Positions 17,882 through 27,768 of a DNA stretch of 64,000 nucleotides are shown here, one piece after another. The position numbers and the translations under genes are program-made. The notes below the pieces were generated by a model that saw only the letters and a list, made by a program, of their open reading frames with translations, was not told the DNA's origin and made no database searches. The first letter of the stretch is position 1. Each line of letters opens with the position of its first letter. The stretch comes from Butyrivibrio sp. VCB2006 (GTDB lineage: Bacteria; Bacillota; Clostridia; Lachnospirales; Lachnospiraceae): positions 124,001 to 188,000 of the forward strand of contig NZ_ATVX01000002.1 in assembly GCF_000420945.1 (NCBI RefSeq), in the 5' to 3' direction.

Positions 17882-19828
17882 TTAGAATTTATTTTTCCTT
17901 GGGAAATACTTCTTAATATCCTCAAGAGGCTCAGGCTTAGCGTAATGGTAGCCCTGGATATACTCAAAGCCTCTTTCCAATGAATACTGGCTCTGAGACT
18001 CATCTTCCACGCCCTCAACCAAAGTGATAAATCCATTTTTTTTGAAAACTTCTATCATGTAGCTCATGATATCATCCATTCGGTTGTCATCCAGAGACTT
18101 ATACAACAAAGTCTTATCAAACTTAATGGTTTTTACAGGGCAGTTCATAACTCTTTCGAAGGAAGAATAGCCTGTTCCGAAATCGTCCAAATAGAACTGT
18201 ATACCCGCTCTTGTAAGAGAATTCATATTTTCGTTGGCAGTCTCATAATTCTCAAACATAGCAGATTCTGTTATTTCCAGCCTTATCTTGGAAATGTCAA
18301 AATAGTACTTCTCTATGACCTCCATAAGATCTGTATAAACATTCTCATGTGAAATCTCTTTGGAAGATACATTTACCGAGATAGCGTCAAAATCATAAAA
18401 TTCCTCAAACTGTTCGATAGCTTTGCATACCTTATCAAGAACAATGCAGGTAATTGCATGAATTGTACCACTCTCTTCCGCGATTGGAATAAACTTTTCA
18501 GGACTTATGATCTTATTACCAATCTTAAGTCTTGTAAGCGCCTCTGCAGCTCTGAAGCTTCCGGTCTCAACACTATATATCGGCTGAGCATATACTAAAA
18601 CTCTGTCATCCTCATAATCAAGCCTGTTTCTTATATCCTCAAGTGTAACAGCAATCTCATACTCTTCTATGAAATCATCATAGTCTGTAGGTTTAACAAC
18701 ATAAAAATGGCTACTATTCAGATCTTTAAAGCGCCTTGACAGGTACTCGAAATACTGCCTGCACTTTGTCGCCGTCTCAAGCTCCGGAAGTACTTCTCCC
18801 GATATCATAATATAGTTAATAGGAACATTCATATCAGCTTTGGCTCCATCAAGGACACCCCTGATATTATTTATAATTACAGAAAACTGTTTGTAATCTT
18901 CAACCTCTATTACATTTACATATCTTTCCTCGGAAACCCTATACATCTTAAAGCTGGGCCTTATTGCCTCCAAAGATCTGCAGATAGCCACCGCCTTCAT
19001 ATAAATTTCATCTACGTTATCGCCAAAGCTCTCTACATTCGGATACTTAAGTTCTACGTAACTGATGAACATTTTTTTCTTACCGATAAATTTATCCAGA
19101 TAAGCTATAAGCCCATAAACGTTCTGGCTTCCTGTCATTTCATCATATGGATTTGAATGGAAAAGAATGTATCCAATAGTAAATACAGGAACATAACTCA
19201 TTGACATAAATACCGAATGGAATCTGTCGACTATTACCATCTGACATGCCAAAAGAACTATGTCTACAGGAACAAGAATTATCACGGCATGCCAGATAAC
19301 CCTTGCAACGTTGGTTCTGTTGGTAAGTGTGGCATTAAAACAGATAATTGCGCACACAATCCCCGCTCCGCAGTAGTACCTTACGAAATGTGAGATGTCT
19401 ATTCCATCCACATCGTACCTATAGAAATTCCTGGAGGCTATTTCAATTATCACGCCGGCAACATACACAACGGACAGAACAGCATACATAAGGTGAAACT
19501 CCTTGCGCTGTGTACGTCTAACTATGGACATCATATTTACATAGGAAAAGATACAATACAGTATTCCATTGTAAAGAAGCAGGAATACCAGTATCTGCCC
19601 CATAAAACAATACCTGTTAAAATAAGGATCCGGATTATTTGCAACGTGAATTATGGAAATCTGCACAAGAATCGCTGCTACAGAAAAGATAATGCCATAG
19701 AAAATGTATTTGAAAACATATGTCTTTTTGGGCTTAGTGTACACAAGCAGCACCAAAAGAAGGCCTGCCATAATAAGCCCCGCAAGTTCACCTATATAAT
19801 TATATGAAATAAAAGAATTCTCTACCAT
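17882..19828 (-). CDS. Membrane EAL-domain protein (c-di-GMP phosphodiesterase candidate)
   Basis: This 648-residue protein has about seven hydrophobic segments in the first 230 residues, a degenerate GGDEF-like region (about 240-380), and a C-terminal EAL domain. The EAL motif is intact (AAEALTRL). Later catalytic blocks are IRLEITESA, LDDFGTGYSSF and LVEGVED, so phosphodiesterase activity is expected. No Shine-Dalgarno is visible. An extended -10-like TGTGATAAT lies so near the ATG that transcription may start at or close to the start codon, giving a leaderless message. Confidence 0.87.
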   Translation of the reverse strand: MVENSFISYNYIGELAGLIMAGLLLVLLVYTKPKKTYVFKYIFYGIIFSVAAILVQISIIHVANNPDPYFNRYCFMGQILVFLLLYNGILYCIFSYVNMMSIVRRTQRKEFHLMYAVLSVVYVAGVIIEIASRNFYRYDVDGIDISHFVRYYCGAGIVCAIICFNATLTNRTNVARVIWHAVIILVPVDIVLLACQMVIVDRFHSVFMSMSYVPVFTIGYILFHSNPYDEMTGSQNVYGLIAYLDKFIGKKKMFISYVELKYPNVESFGDNVDEIYMKAVAICRSLEAIRPSFKMYRVSEERYVNVIEVEDYKQFSVIINNIRGVLDGAKADMNVPINYIMISGEVLPELETATKCRQYFEYLSRRFKDLNSSHFYVVKPTDYDDFIEEYEIAVTLEDIRNRLDYEDDRVLVYAQPIYSVETGSFRAAEALTRLKIGNKIISPEKFIPIAEESGTIHAITCIVLDKVCKAIEQFEEFYDFDAISVNVSSKEISHENVYTDLMEVIEKYYFDISKIRLEITESAMFENYETANENMNSLTRAGIQFYLDDFGTGYSSFERVMNCPVKTIKFDKTLLYKSLDDNRMDDIMSYMIEVFKKNGFITLVEGVEDESQSQYSLERGFEYIQGYHYAKPEPLEDIKKYFPRKNKF

Positions 19829-19886
19829 ATTTACATATTATCACAAAACCGTTAATCAGATATTAAAATAATATTAATTATCCGCA

Positions 19887-19920
19887 TAAAAAAGAGGCCC
19901 CTGCAACCTGCAGGAGCCCC
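19887..19920 (-). terminator. Terminator of the EF-G paralogue gene
   Basis: On the minus strand a GC-rich stem (GGCTCCTGCA with TGCAGGGGCC, one mismatch) is followed by TCTTTTTT, 14 nt past the stop codon. Confidence 0.85.
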
Positions 19921-19933
19921 ATAAATCCCTATA

Positions 19934-22024
19934 TTATTCTTCTGAATTAGCTGCAGCAACCTTATCTGCTCTTGCCTCAACTTCCTTGGCCTGAACATCT
20001 GAAGGAGCCTGCTCATATCTGTTGAATTCGTACTCGAAATCTCCGCTACCACCGGTCATAGAACGAAGCTGTGTACAATATCCAAAGAGTTCCATCATAG
20101 GAACCTCAGCTTCGATAACCTGCTTGCCTGTAAGAGAAGGATTCATTCCAAGAACACGGCCTCTTCTCTTATTAAGATCTCCCATTACATCACCTGTATA
20201 AGTATCAGGTACTGTAACCTTAAGAGATACGATAGGCTCTAAAAGTACAGGAGTCGCTTCCATGAAGCCTTTCTTGAAAGCGTTTGATGAAGCAACCTTG
20301 AAGGCCATTTCTGATGAGTCTACAGGATGGTAAGATCCATCGTAAAGAGTAGCCTTTACACCAACTACAGGATAAGCAGCCAAAGGTCCGCGAAGAACTG
20401 ACTCAGCAATACCCTTTTCAACAGCTGGGAAGAAGTTCTTAGGAACTGCACCACCTACAACTTCCTGATCAAACTCATATGCCTTGGTCACATCACCAAG
20501 AGGAGCAAAGCGCATCTTAACGTGTCCATACTGACCATGTCCACCGGTCTGCTTCTTGTACTTGTACTCTACATCAGAGTTCTTACGGATAGTCTCTCTA
20601 AATGCTACCTTAGGCTTAGTAAGGTCGATAGCTACCTTGTAAACATTGGCAAGCTTACTCTGAACAACCTCAAGATGCATATCGCCCATACCATAAAGCA
20701 GGGTCTGACGGTTCTCTGCATCATTAACTGCCTTAAGTGTCTGATCCTCAGCACAAAGCTTAGCAAGAGACTGTGCAATCTTATCGATATCACTCTTATT
20801 CTGTGCATGATATCTCATGTAAGTATAAGGAGTTGAAATATCCATCTTAGCGTACTGTACAGGTGTAGCCTTGGTTGAAAGTGTATCACCTGTAGAAATA
20901 TCAAGCTTCTGAAGAGCGCCAAGGTCTCCGGCATGAAGCTCAGGAACTTCTGTAGCCTTATTGCCCTGAAGAACATAGAGCTTACCAAGCTTAACCTCAG
21001 TATCCTTATTGGCAATGTACATAACATCATCAGGCTTGATGACACCTGAACGAACCTTGATAAGTGAGTACTTACCGATGAAAGGATCGATCATTGTTTT
21101 GAATACAAAAGCAGTCTTTGGCTTGGAGAAGTCAAAGTCAGCTTCAAAGATTTCATTAGTATTAGTATTGATACCAGCCATCTTACGGTTCTCTGGGCTG
21201 GGCATATACTTAACAATATCATCAAGAAGTGTATAAATACCCTGGCAAAGAGTACTTGAACCCATCTCGATAGGTACAATTGTTCCATCACATACGTTGG
21301 AACGAACAGCAGCTCTGATTTCTGCTTCTGAGAAGGTATCTCCGTTAAAGTATCTGTCCATGAATTCTTCAGATGTCTCTGCAACTGACTCGATAAGAGT
21401 ATCTCTGCAGAGCTTAAGGTTAGCCTGGGTGTATTCGGGAACTTCGCACTCAACAACCTCTTTGCCTTCCCATCTAAAGCCCTTCTCCTGTATTACATTA
21501 ACGTAACCAACAAACTTCTCGTTTTCACGAATAGGCAGATTGAAAGGAGCCATCTTCTTGCCGTATTTGTCAGTCATATCCTGCACAACCTGTCTATAGG
21601 AAACATCATCTATATCCATGTCTGCTACAAATACCATTCGTGGCAGTTTGTATTTCTCACATAATTCCCATGCTCTCTCGGTACCAACTTCGATACCTGC
21701 CTTACCTGATACAACAATAATAGCTGCATCAGCAACACTCATAGCTTCCTCAACTTCACCGACAAAATCAAAGAATCCAGGAGTATCAAGGAGATTAATC
21801 TTGTGTCCATCCCACTCTAATGGAATAGAAGAAGTGCTGATTGAAATATGTCTCTTCTGCTCTTCTTTATCAAAGTCACTAAGAGTATTTCCATCCTCGA
21901 CTTTTCCCATTCTGGATGTAATACCTGCTAAATAAGCCATTGCCTCAGAGAGACTTGTCTTACCTGCTCCGCCATGGCCCAGCAGCACTACGTTTCTAAT
22001 TTTGTCAGTCGTATAAACGTTCAT
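19934..22024 (-). CDS. EF-G paralogue (translation-factor GTPase, FusA2-like)
   Basis: This 696-residue protein has the EF-G domain order, with G1 GHGGAGKT (residues 16-23), G3 DTPGF (80-84) and the domain IV block TGGHGQYGHVK. It differs from housekeeping EF-G: switch I reads RHISIS, and the G4 motif, normally NKxD, reads VADMD (133-137), so the guanine-specifying Asn and Lys are missing. The C-terminus ends in an acidic/alanine tail. I chose ATG 22024 because GGAGG is 8 nt upstream. It is monocistronic, with its own promoter and terminator. Its role is unknown; ribosome rescue or stress translation are possibilities. Confidence 0.88.
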   Translation of the reverse strand: MNVYTTDKIRNVVLLGHGGAGKTSLSEAMAYLAGITSRMGKVEDGNTLSDFDKEEQKRHISISTSSIPLEWDGHKINLLDTPGFFDFVGEVEEAMSVADAAIIVVSGKAGIEVGTERAWELCEKYKLPRMVFVADMDIDDVSYRQVVQDMTDKYGKKMAPFNLPIRENEKFVGYVNVIQEKGFRWEGKEVVECEVPEYTQANLKLCRDTLIESVAETSEEFMDRYFNGDTFSEAEIRAAVRSNVCDGTIVPIEMGSSTLCQGIYTLLDDIVKYMPSPENRKMAGINTNTNEIFEADFDFSKPKTAFVFKTMIDPFIGKYSLIKVRSGVIKPDDVMYIANKDTEVKLGKLYVLQGNKATEVPELHAGDLGALQKLDISTGDTLSTKATPVQYAKMDISTPYTYMRYHAQNKSDIDKIAQSLAKLCAEDQTLKAVNDAENRQTLLYGMGDMHLEVVQSKLANVYKVAIDLTKPKVAFRETIRKNSDVEYKYKKQTGGHGQYGHVKMRFAPLGDVTKAYEFDQEVVGGAVPKNFFPAVEKGIAESVLRGPLAAYPVVGVKATLYDGSYHPVDSSEMAFKVASSNAFKKGFMEATPVLLEPIVSLKVTVPDTYTGDVMGDLNKRRGRVLGMNPSLTGKQVIEAEVPMMELFGYCTQLRSMTGGSGDFEYEFNRYEQAPSDVQAKEVEARADKVAAANSEE

Positions 22025-22169
22025 ATCAATGTCCTCCAGTTGCAATAAATTGGGTATTTTTGAGAAATACAGGGACAATAGACGCACATACAGCCGTAGT
22101 AGAACCTACCGCCGATTATATGCTATTTGAACAATATAGACTCCTCGCCCCAACAATTCTCATAAGTAC

Positions 22170-22198
22170 ATTTTACTAAATATAGTGTCCAAGTACAA
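22170..22198 (-). promoter_or_regulatory. Likely promoter of the EF-G paralogue
   Basis: TTGTAC (22193-22198), a 17-nt spacer and TAAAAT (22170-22175) on the minus strand give a fair SigA promoter about 145 nt before the start codon. A second TATAAT (22115-22120) lies nearer but lacks a matching -35. The long leader has no recognised element. Confidence 0.6.
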
Positions 22199-22249
22199 GT
22201 ATTTTCGGCTTTTTGCACAAAGTATTCCTCGTGCACAATAGGCCGTTTG

Positions 22250-25200
22250 TCATTGAACTTCTTCCAGTATAGCCTTCATTCCCTCTAAATCCGAGGTTTC
22301 AAAGAGGGCTTTTAATCTGGCAAATCTATCCTTATGATCTCCCAGATCATAATCTTCCATTTCCTTAAACAGCCCCTGTAAGTATCCATTATTATTCTGG
22401 CTGATACCTTCTCTTATAGCATCATACATGCTCTTTATAAGGAACTCATTATAATTTACCGAAGGTGCCTTTTTTTCTTTTTTATCGTTTTCTTCGGCTT
22501 TAGGCTCCTCTTTTTTCTCTTCTGCAGCAAAAATTGCAGAAAGAGGCTCTTTATAACTTCTAAGTTCCTCTATAGTTTCCTGGTGATGCTGCCTGATATA
22601 ATCGATATTTCCTTCTTTTCCGGCCATTTCAAGAGCTTCTGCCGCTTTAGACAACGCAGATGCACCGATTAGTCTCGCTGAACTTTTTAGTGCATGAACC
22701 TTTATCGTATAATTCTCAAAATCCTCAGAATTATAGAATCCGCTAATTTCCTGTTCTCTGTTGTCTATCGAATCATAAAAGATCTTAAGGACGCTCTTAA
22801 AAGACTCCTCAGAGCCGCTGTTTTGTATAGCGACCTTGGAATCTATTCCGGGGATATTGTCATACCACTTATCTGATGGTGCACTCACCTGTCTGTCATT
22901 ATCAGTTTCAGCACCGGCATTTGATAATTCATTTACTACTTTCTGAGTATCTACTGCATTTTTAACAACCTCCACTACCGGATCCTCAGGGAAAACAAGA
23001 TACTTTTCAAGGTTGTACGGATGAATTCCTTTTTCAAGGTACATAATTCCGAAAGCTCCGGGACCACAGCTTACAGAAAGAGCTGCTGAAGCCTTCTGGA
23101 AAATGATGTTCTTAAACGGGGCATTTGCCCTTATTCTCTTTTCTATTCTCTCAAGTGCATCCTCAGCTACATCCGAATAAGTAACCATGACAACCTCAAG
23201 GTCATGGTCTGTTTTTCTTGGAATAGCAAAGTCTACATACTTATCGTAGCTCTTATTCCTGTTACCGATCTGAACTCTTTCAACCTTAAAGGTATCATTT
23301 TTGACTACAACAAATGGACGCAGTCCTACAGAAAGCATAAGTTCACAGAGCCTTTTGCCGATAAATCCTCTCTTATAAAGGACTGACGGATCACTGGCAA
23401 CAAAGCTGCAACGAACATCCTTCTTTACCTCAGTCAGCGCATTCAAAATATGTCCAGGGCTCATGCCCTGATTAGCCATACTATAAGCAAGAAGAACCAG
23501 CATACCGGTAGAACTGGAATTATAGCCGGAATTAAATATAAAGACATTTCCATATGCCTTGGAAGCCTGTCTTGCCCTCTCAAATTCCTTACTGATTCCG
23601 GGAGCTACCGTAATATATATAAGCTGATGAGCCTTTTTAAGCTCTTTTGCAAAAAACTGTTCAAACTCAGCTACTGTAGGAGGCTCAGATGTAAAATCCA
23701 TTCCGTTCTGCATGTATCTGATGATTTCATCAGCATCTGCCTCAAGACCATCGTAATACTCTTTTCCATCTGCATGGACCTTAAAAGGAATGGTATCAAT
23801 CTGGTATTCCTTAAGGGTCCTGTTAGGCAGATCGCACATACTACTGGTGGTGATAATAAGCGGAATCTTTTTGTTGTAGCCCTTGGCTGTGTTGAGCTTA
23901 GACTTACTCTGTACGGCTGCCCTGTTAAGAGCAACCTTGGATTCAGGCAGATGAGTTAAGATCATTTCCTCAACCTGGGTACCTGACACAGGTTTTAAAA
24001 GATATCCGTCAAAACCGCTGGAATTATAAAGAACCCTATTCTCACTTCCTGCATTAGCTGTGAGAACAATAACCGGAACATGGTTATTAAGACCACCGGA
24101 TTGTTTTCTGATGGCCTGCAAACACTCGATACCATTCATAACAGGCATCAGGTGATCCATAAAAATAATGTCATATCTTACAGCAATAGTACGGGCAAGA
24201 GCTTCAGCACCGCTGGTAACCGTGTCTACAGTAATACTTGTTCCGTCAAGCAGTTTTCTTTCTACCTCAAGATTCATCTCATTGTCATCAACAATAAGTA
24301 TCCTTGCCTCCGGTGCGGAAAAGCTTGCCTCATACCTTTTATTATCCCTCACGCTGCCGTAGCTGGTAATGTTGATCTCGCCTACAGGCGCGGGATTGCT
24401 AACCTTCTGCCACAAGGAAACCGTAAAGGTTGATCCCTGGGAGTAAACACTGTTTACAGCAATCTCACCATTCATCAGTTCAACCAACTGTTTAACAATA
24501 GAAAGCCCAAGGCCGGTACCCTCAATCTTGGTATTTCTTTCTTCATCAATTCTCTGGAAAGCATCAAAAAGATAAGGGATTGAATCCTCTTTAATTCCCA
24601 TTCCCGTATCAGAAACAGAGTAAATGATTCTTACATTCTCGTCCTTAATATCCTCTTTTTCTATATGGAGTGTTACAGTACCCTCATTGGTATACTTAAC
24701 CGCATTATTAAGAAGATTTACCAGTATCTGTTTGATTCTGACCTCATCTCCAAAAAGCTCCTGGGGAAGTGTTGGGTCTATCTCAACTTTTAATTCCAGG
24801 CCTTTTTGCTCTGCCCTCAGCCGTAGCATATTTACAATTTCGGAAATAAAGGAAGAAACGCTATAGTTTACCGGAACAATATCCATTTTCCCAGCTTCAA
24901 TCTTGGACAGGTCAAGGATATCATTAACAAGAGCCAGCAGCATTTTGCCCGCTCCCTGAATATTACCGGCGTCCTTTTTGATTTCTTCTGAAGCATCTTC
25001 CTGACGAAGGATGATCTCATTAAGTCCCAGAATCGAATTGATAGGCGTTCTGATTTCGTGGCTCATGCTGGAAAAAAATCGGTTCTGAGATTTATTGAGT
25101 TCCTCAAACTTCCGGGTTTCTTCTTTGGCTCTTTTGTTTTCCTCAATAAACATCCACTCCACAAACCAGACCATGATACAGCAGATAGTTCCTACCATGA

Positions 25201-25702
25201 TAACCGAAACCAGTGAATCGATGAAGAAAATCTGCCTCTCATGTTCTACTACTCGCTCAGAATGCAGGTAGTTGTCAAAATAGAAAATAATGGATTCAAT
25301 GGTAAGCACCACCAGCATAATAGGTCTCCACTTACCGCTTAGAACAAGACCTGTATAAAGATATGTAAATATGATCCAAAGGTATCCGCCGCCGGTAAGA
25401 CCGCCTCCAAAATAAAACAGAATAGGAAGGATGATTCCCACAAGGCTAATTACAATAAATCGTACCGCAGACTGAACCTTGTTCCTTTTGACAGATACAA
25501 TCGTAATGATTGGTACAACTATTATGGTTATGATCAAAGTCACAATTTCGACTAGATTCTCCCCCACAATAATATTGCTTATAAGCGCAAGAAATGCGCC
25601 AAAATCAGTCAAGAGTGTAAGGGCAATGAATACCCTCTCTCTGAGAGTCCTGGATGGGTCTTTTAATCTTTCAAGTACATTTTTAAGAAGCTTTCGAATC
25701 AA
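22250..25702 (-). CDS. Hybrid sensor histidine kinase with REC, DegV (fatty-acid-binding) and Hpt domains
   Basis: This 1150-residue protein has, in order: about six membrane helices (25-185), a dimerisation/His domain (SMSHEIRTP, His215), an ATPase domain (N box near 329-340, GTGLGL 396-400), a receiver (DD at 472-473, phospho-Asp516), a complete DegV-like domain (612-892), and an Hpt domain (HALKSSAR, His1003). DegV hallmarks are ITTSSMCDLP, TSEPPT (671-676), VAPGISKEF (699-707) and the terminal CGPGAFG (879-885). Known DegV proteins bind a fatty acid and present it to fatty-acid kinase. I infer that lipid binding modulates phosphotransfer from the receiver to Hpt. It is third in the operon, 24 nt after a second hybrid kinase. 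Confidence 0.9.
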   Translation of the reverse strand: MIRKLLKNVLERLKDPSRTLRERVFIALTLLTDFGAFLALISNIIVGENLVEIVTLIITIIVVPIITIVSVKRNKVQSAVRFIVISLVGIILPILFYFGGGLTGGGYLWIIFTYLYTGLVLSGKWRPIMLVVLTIESIIFYFDNYLHSERVVEHERQIFFIDSLVSVIMVGTICCIMVWFVEWMFIEENKRAKEETRKFEELNKSQNRFFSSMSHEIRTPINSILGLNEIILRQEDASEEIKKDAGNIQGAGKMLLALVNDILDLSKIEAGKMDIVPVNYSVSSFISEIVNMLRLRAEQKGLELKVEIDPTLPQELFGDEVRIKQILVNLLNNAVKYTNEGTVTLHIEKEDIKDENVRIIYSVSDTGMGIKEDSIPYLFDAFQRIDEERNTKIEGTGLGLSIVKQLVELMNGEIAVNSVYSQGSTFTVSLWQKVSNPAPVGEINITSYGSVRDNKRYEASFSAPEARILIVDDNEMNLEVERKLLDGTSITVDTVTSGAEALARTIAVRYDIIFMDHLMPVMNGIECLQAIRKQSGGLNNHVPVIVLTANAGSENRVLYNSSGFDGYLLKPVSGTQVEEMILTHLPESKVALNRAAVQSKSKLNTAKGYNKKIPLIITTSSMCDLPNRTLKEYQIDTIPFKVHADGKEYYDGLEADADEIIRYMQNGMDFTSEPPTVAEFEQFFAKELKKAHQLIYITVAPGISKEFERARQASKAYGNVFIFNSGYNSSSTGMLVLLAYSMANQGMSPGHILNALTEVKKDVRCSFVASDPSVLYKRGFIGKRLCELMLSVGLRPFVVVKNDTFKVERVQIGNRNKSYDKYVDFAIPRKTDHDLEVVMVTYSDVAEDALERIEKRIRANAPFKNIIFQKASAALSVSCGPGAFGIMYLEKGIHPYNLEKYLVFPEDPVVEVVKNAVDTQKVVNELSNAGAETDNDRQVSAPSDKWYDNIPGIDSKVAIQNSGSEESFKSVLKIFYDSIDNREQEISGFYNSEDFENYTIKVHALKSSARLIGASALSKAAEALEMAGKEGNIDYIRQHHQETIEELRSYKEPLSAIFAAEEKKEEPKAEENDKKEKKAPSVNYNEFLIKSMYDAIREGISQNNNGYLQGLFKEMEDYDLGDHKDRFARLKALFETSDLEGMKAILEEVQ

Positions 25703-25726
25703 AACGTACCTCCATTATGGCTGTAA

Positions 25727-27766
25727 TTACGTATCAGCCATTACGCGGTTCATTACTCTTTCAAAATCTACAATGTTAATAGGCTTGGAAATAAAACCAT
25801 CAAAGCCTTCACTTAAGAACATTTCCTTGGCACCACTTACTGCATTGGCAGTAAGAGCAATTATCTTAACCTTCTTATTATCTCTTTCCGCAATGCTTCT
25901 TAATATCTTCATGGCTTCTACTCCATCCATTCCGGGCATCATATGATCCATGAAGATAACATCGTATTCATTCTTGTTGTACTTATCGATTGCCTCTTTG
26001 CCGCTTTCAGCTGTATCAACTATCATCTTGTATTCTCCAAACAATCCCCTTGCAACCACAAGATTCATCTGCTCGTCGTCAACAACAAGAGTTCTGACGC
26101 CCTCCAGTTCAGGCTTCTTCATATCTTTGGTAAGTACATCCTCTGCCTCTAATAAATTGCCATCAAGAATCTTAACAACTGTAAGTCCATGGAATGGCTT
26201 ACCAACGGAAACAATTCCCGAATCCGTGATCTTAGGACAGTTTTTGCCGCAAATTACAGTGATAGTAATCTTGCCCTGGCCAAGATTTCTAATGTATGAC
26301 TTATTCTTGGAATATTCATCATATCCCATAAATACGTGGGTAACATTGCCCTTGGTGATCATCTTCTTCAGATCATCAAGACTGGTTGCAAAGTACAGAT
26401 TAACTCTAAGTCCTGCAGCCAGGTTTTTGCCCATATTTCTGTACATTTCACCGATAGCTGAAATCTTATGGTTTTCAGGATTATCGTAAAAGACAACATT
26501 AACAAACCTGTCCGTACTGATTCCCAGACATGGTGTTGGGTCAATTACTTCCTGGAAAATACTGATTCTGACAGTAGTACCTTTTCCGCGCTGGCTTTCA
26601 ATCTTAACAAAGCCGTTCATGGCTCTGACAAGGCCATATACTATGGAAAGTCCAAGGCCGATACCTCCTGTGCTTCTTGTTCTCTTTCTGTTAGCCTGAT
26701 AAACGCCCTTCTGAACGCTTTCTATATCTCTCTGAGTCATACCGATTCCGGTATCAGTAACCTCTATTATGAGGTTTACACCATACTCTTTTTTCAGCGC
26801 TGAAATCCTAAGGCATGCACCGCCTTCATTGGTAAACTTAAAGGCATTATCAAGAAGATGCGATATTATCTTCTGTATTTTTCTTATATCTCCCTTTAAA
26901 ACTGCAGGGACATTGGGATCCAGGTCAACGATAAATTCCAGGTGTTCCTTGATATGCATTGAATGATAGTTGGCAAGAATATCATGAATAATAGAAGTCA
27001 CCATATATCTGCCATTTTCCAATGTTATATTATTTTGCTGTATCTCACTGTAATCCTGGATATCTTCTATCTGCCCTGCCATACGAAGGCCGGCGTTTCT
27101 GATCTGGATAATATCCTCTCTTGCTTCTCTCCTTAGTATCAGATCCGTAAGGCCATTAATTACATTAAGGGGAGTCCTAAGCTCATGAGAAATATTTACA
27201 AGGAAATCCTCCATGTCGCTATCGTAGTTATCTTTTTCCCCTTTGAGTTTTTCTATCTCTGTACCTGCCTCCTTATTCTTCTCAATAAGTCCGCGTAAAA
27301 TAATATTTATAAAGACAGCCGCTGCAAAATGAAGAGCTATTCTCGATATATTAAGTGCGTCAAAGGAAAAATTCCCTGTTCTTATCGAAGATATGATCTG
27401 GGCTGCCATTAAAAAGAAATACTCAATAATGACAAAATGCAAAAACTCCACTCTTCCCAAAAGGGCTGCCACACCCATCAAAAGAGTAGAAATAACTATT
27501 ACGTCAAAAAAGCTGGAGTTGTGAACTCCATGGTAAAAAGAGACCACCATAGAGAAAATAAGGTAAAAGTTTTCCCTGTAGGTAACCTTGTTATACTGCA
27601 CAATATGCATCCACCACATAGCCCCGATTCCGAAGGCAATGAGAGGAGCCATCCAATACTCCCACCCCATGGATACGATCTCAGCTATGGCGCCAATACA
27701 CAGTGCTGATATTATGAGGACCGCAGTACTATGAACCATGTTTTTTTCCTGAGCATTTTCTTCCAA
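25727..27766 (-). CDS. Membrane hybrid sensor histidine kinase with C-terminal receiver
   Basis: This 679-residue protein has six hydrophobic helices (13-160), then a coiled coil, a His domain (NISHELRTP, His194), an ATPase domain (GGIGLGLSIV), a degenerate receiver-like stretch, and a true receiver (VDDEQMN, Asp607 in IFMDHMMP). No periplasmic loop is large enough for a folded sensor, so the membrane domain itself or its partners probably sense the signal. It starts 2 nt after the stop of the GGDEF-type protein, showing tight coupling. No DNA-binding response regulator is adjacent. Confidence 0.9.
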   Translation of the reverse strand: MEENAQEKNMVHSTAVLIISALCIGAIAEIVSMGWEYWMAPLIAFGIGAMWWMHIVQYNKVTYRENFYLIFSMVVSFYHGVHNSSFFDVIVISTLLMGVAALLGRVEFLHFVIIEYFFLMAAQIISSIRTGNFSFDALNISRIALHFAAAVFINIILRGLIEKNKEAGTEIEKLKGEKDNYDSDMEDFLVNISHELRTPLNVINGLTDLILRREAREDIIQIRNAGLRMAGQIEDIQDYSEIQQNNITLENGRYMVTSIIHDILANYHSMHIKEHLEFIVDLDPNVPAVLKGDIRKIQKIISHLLDNAFKFTNEGGACLRISALKKEYGVNLIIEVTDTGIGMTQRDIESVQKGVYQANRKRTRSTGGIGLGLSIVYGLVRAMNGFVKIESQRGKGTTVRISIFQEVIDPTPCLGISTDRFVNVVFYDNPENHKISAIGEMYRNMGKNLAAGLRVNLYFATSLDDLKKMITKGNVTHVFMGYDEYSKNKSYIRNLGQGKITITVICGKNCPKITDSGIVSVGKPFHGLTVVKILDGNLLEAEDVLTKDMKKPELEGVRTLVVDDEQMNLVVARGLFGEYKMIVDTAESGKEAIDKYNKNEYDVIFMDHMMPGMDGVEAMKILRSIAERDNKKVKIIALTANAVSGAKEMFLSEGFDGFISKPINIVDFERVMNRVMADT

Positions 27767-27768
27767 AA

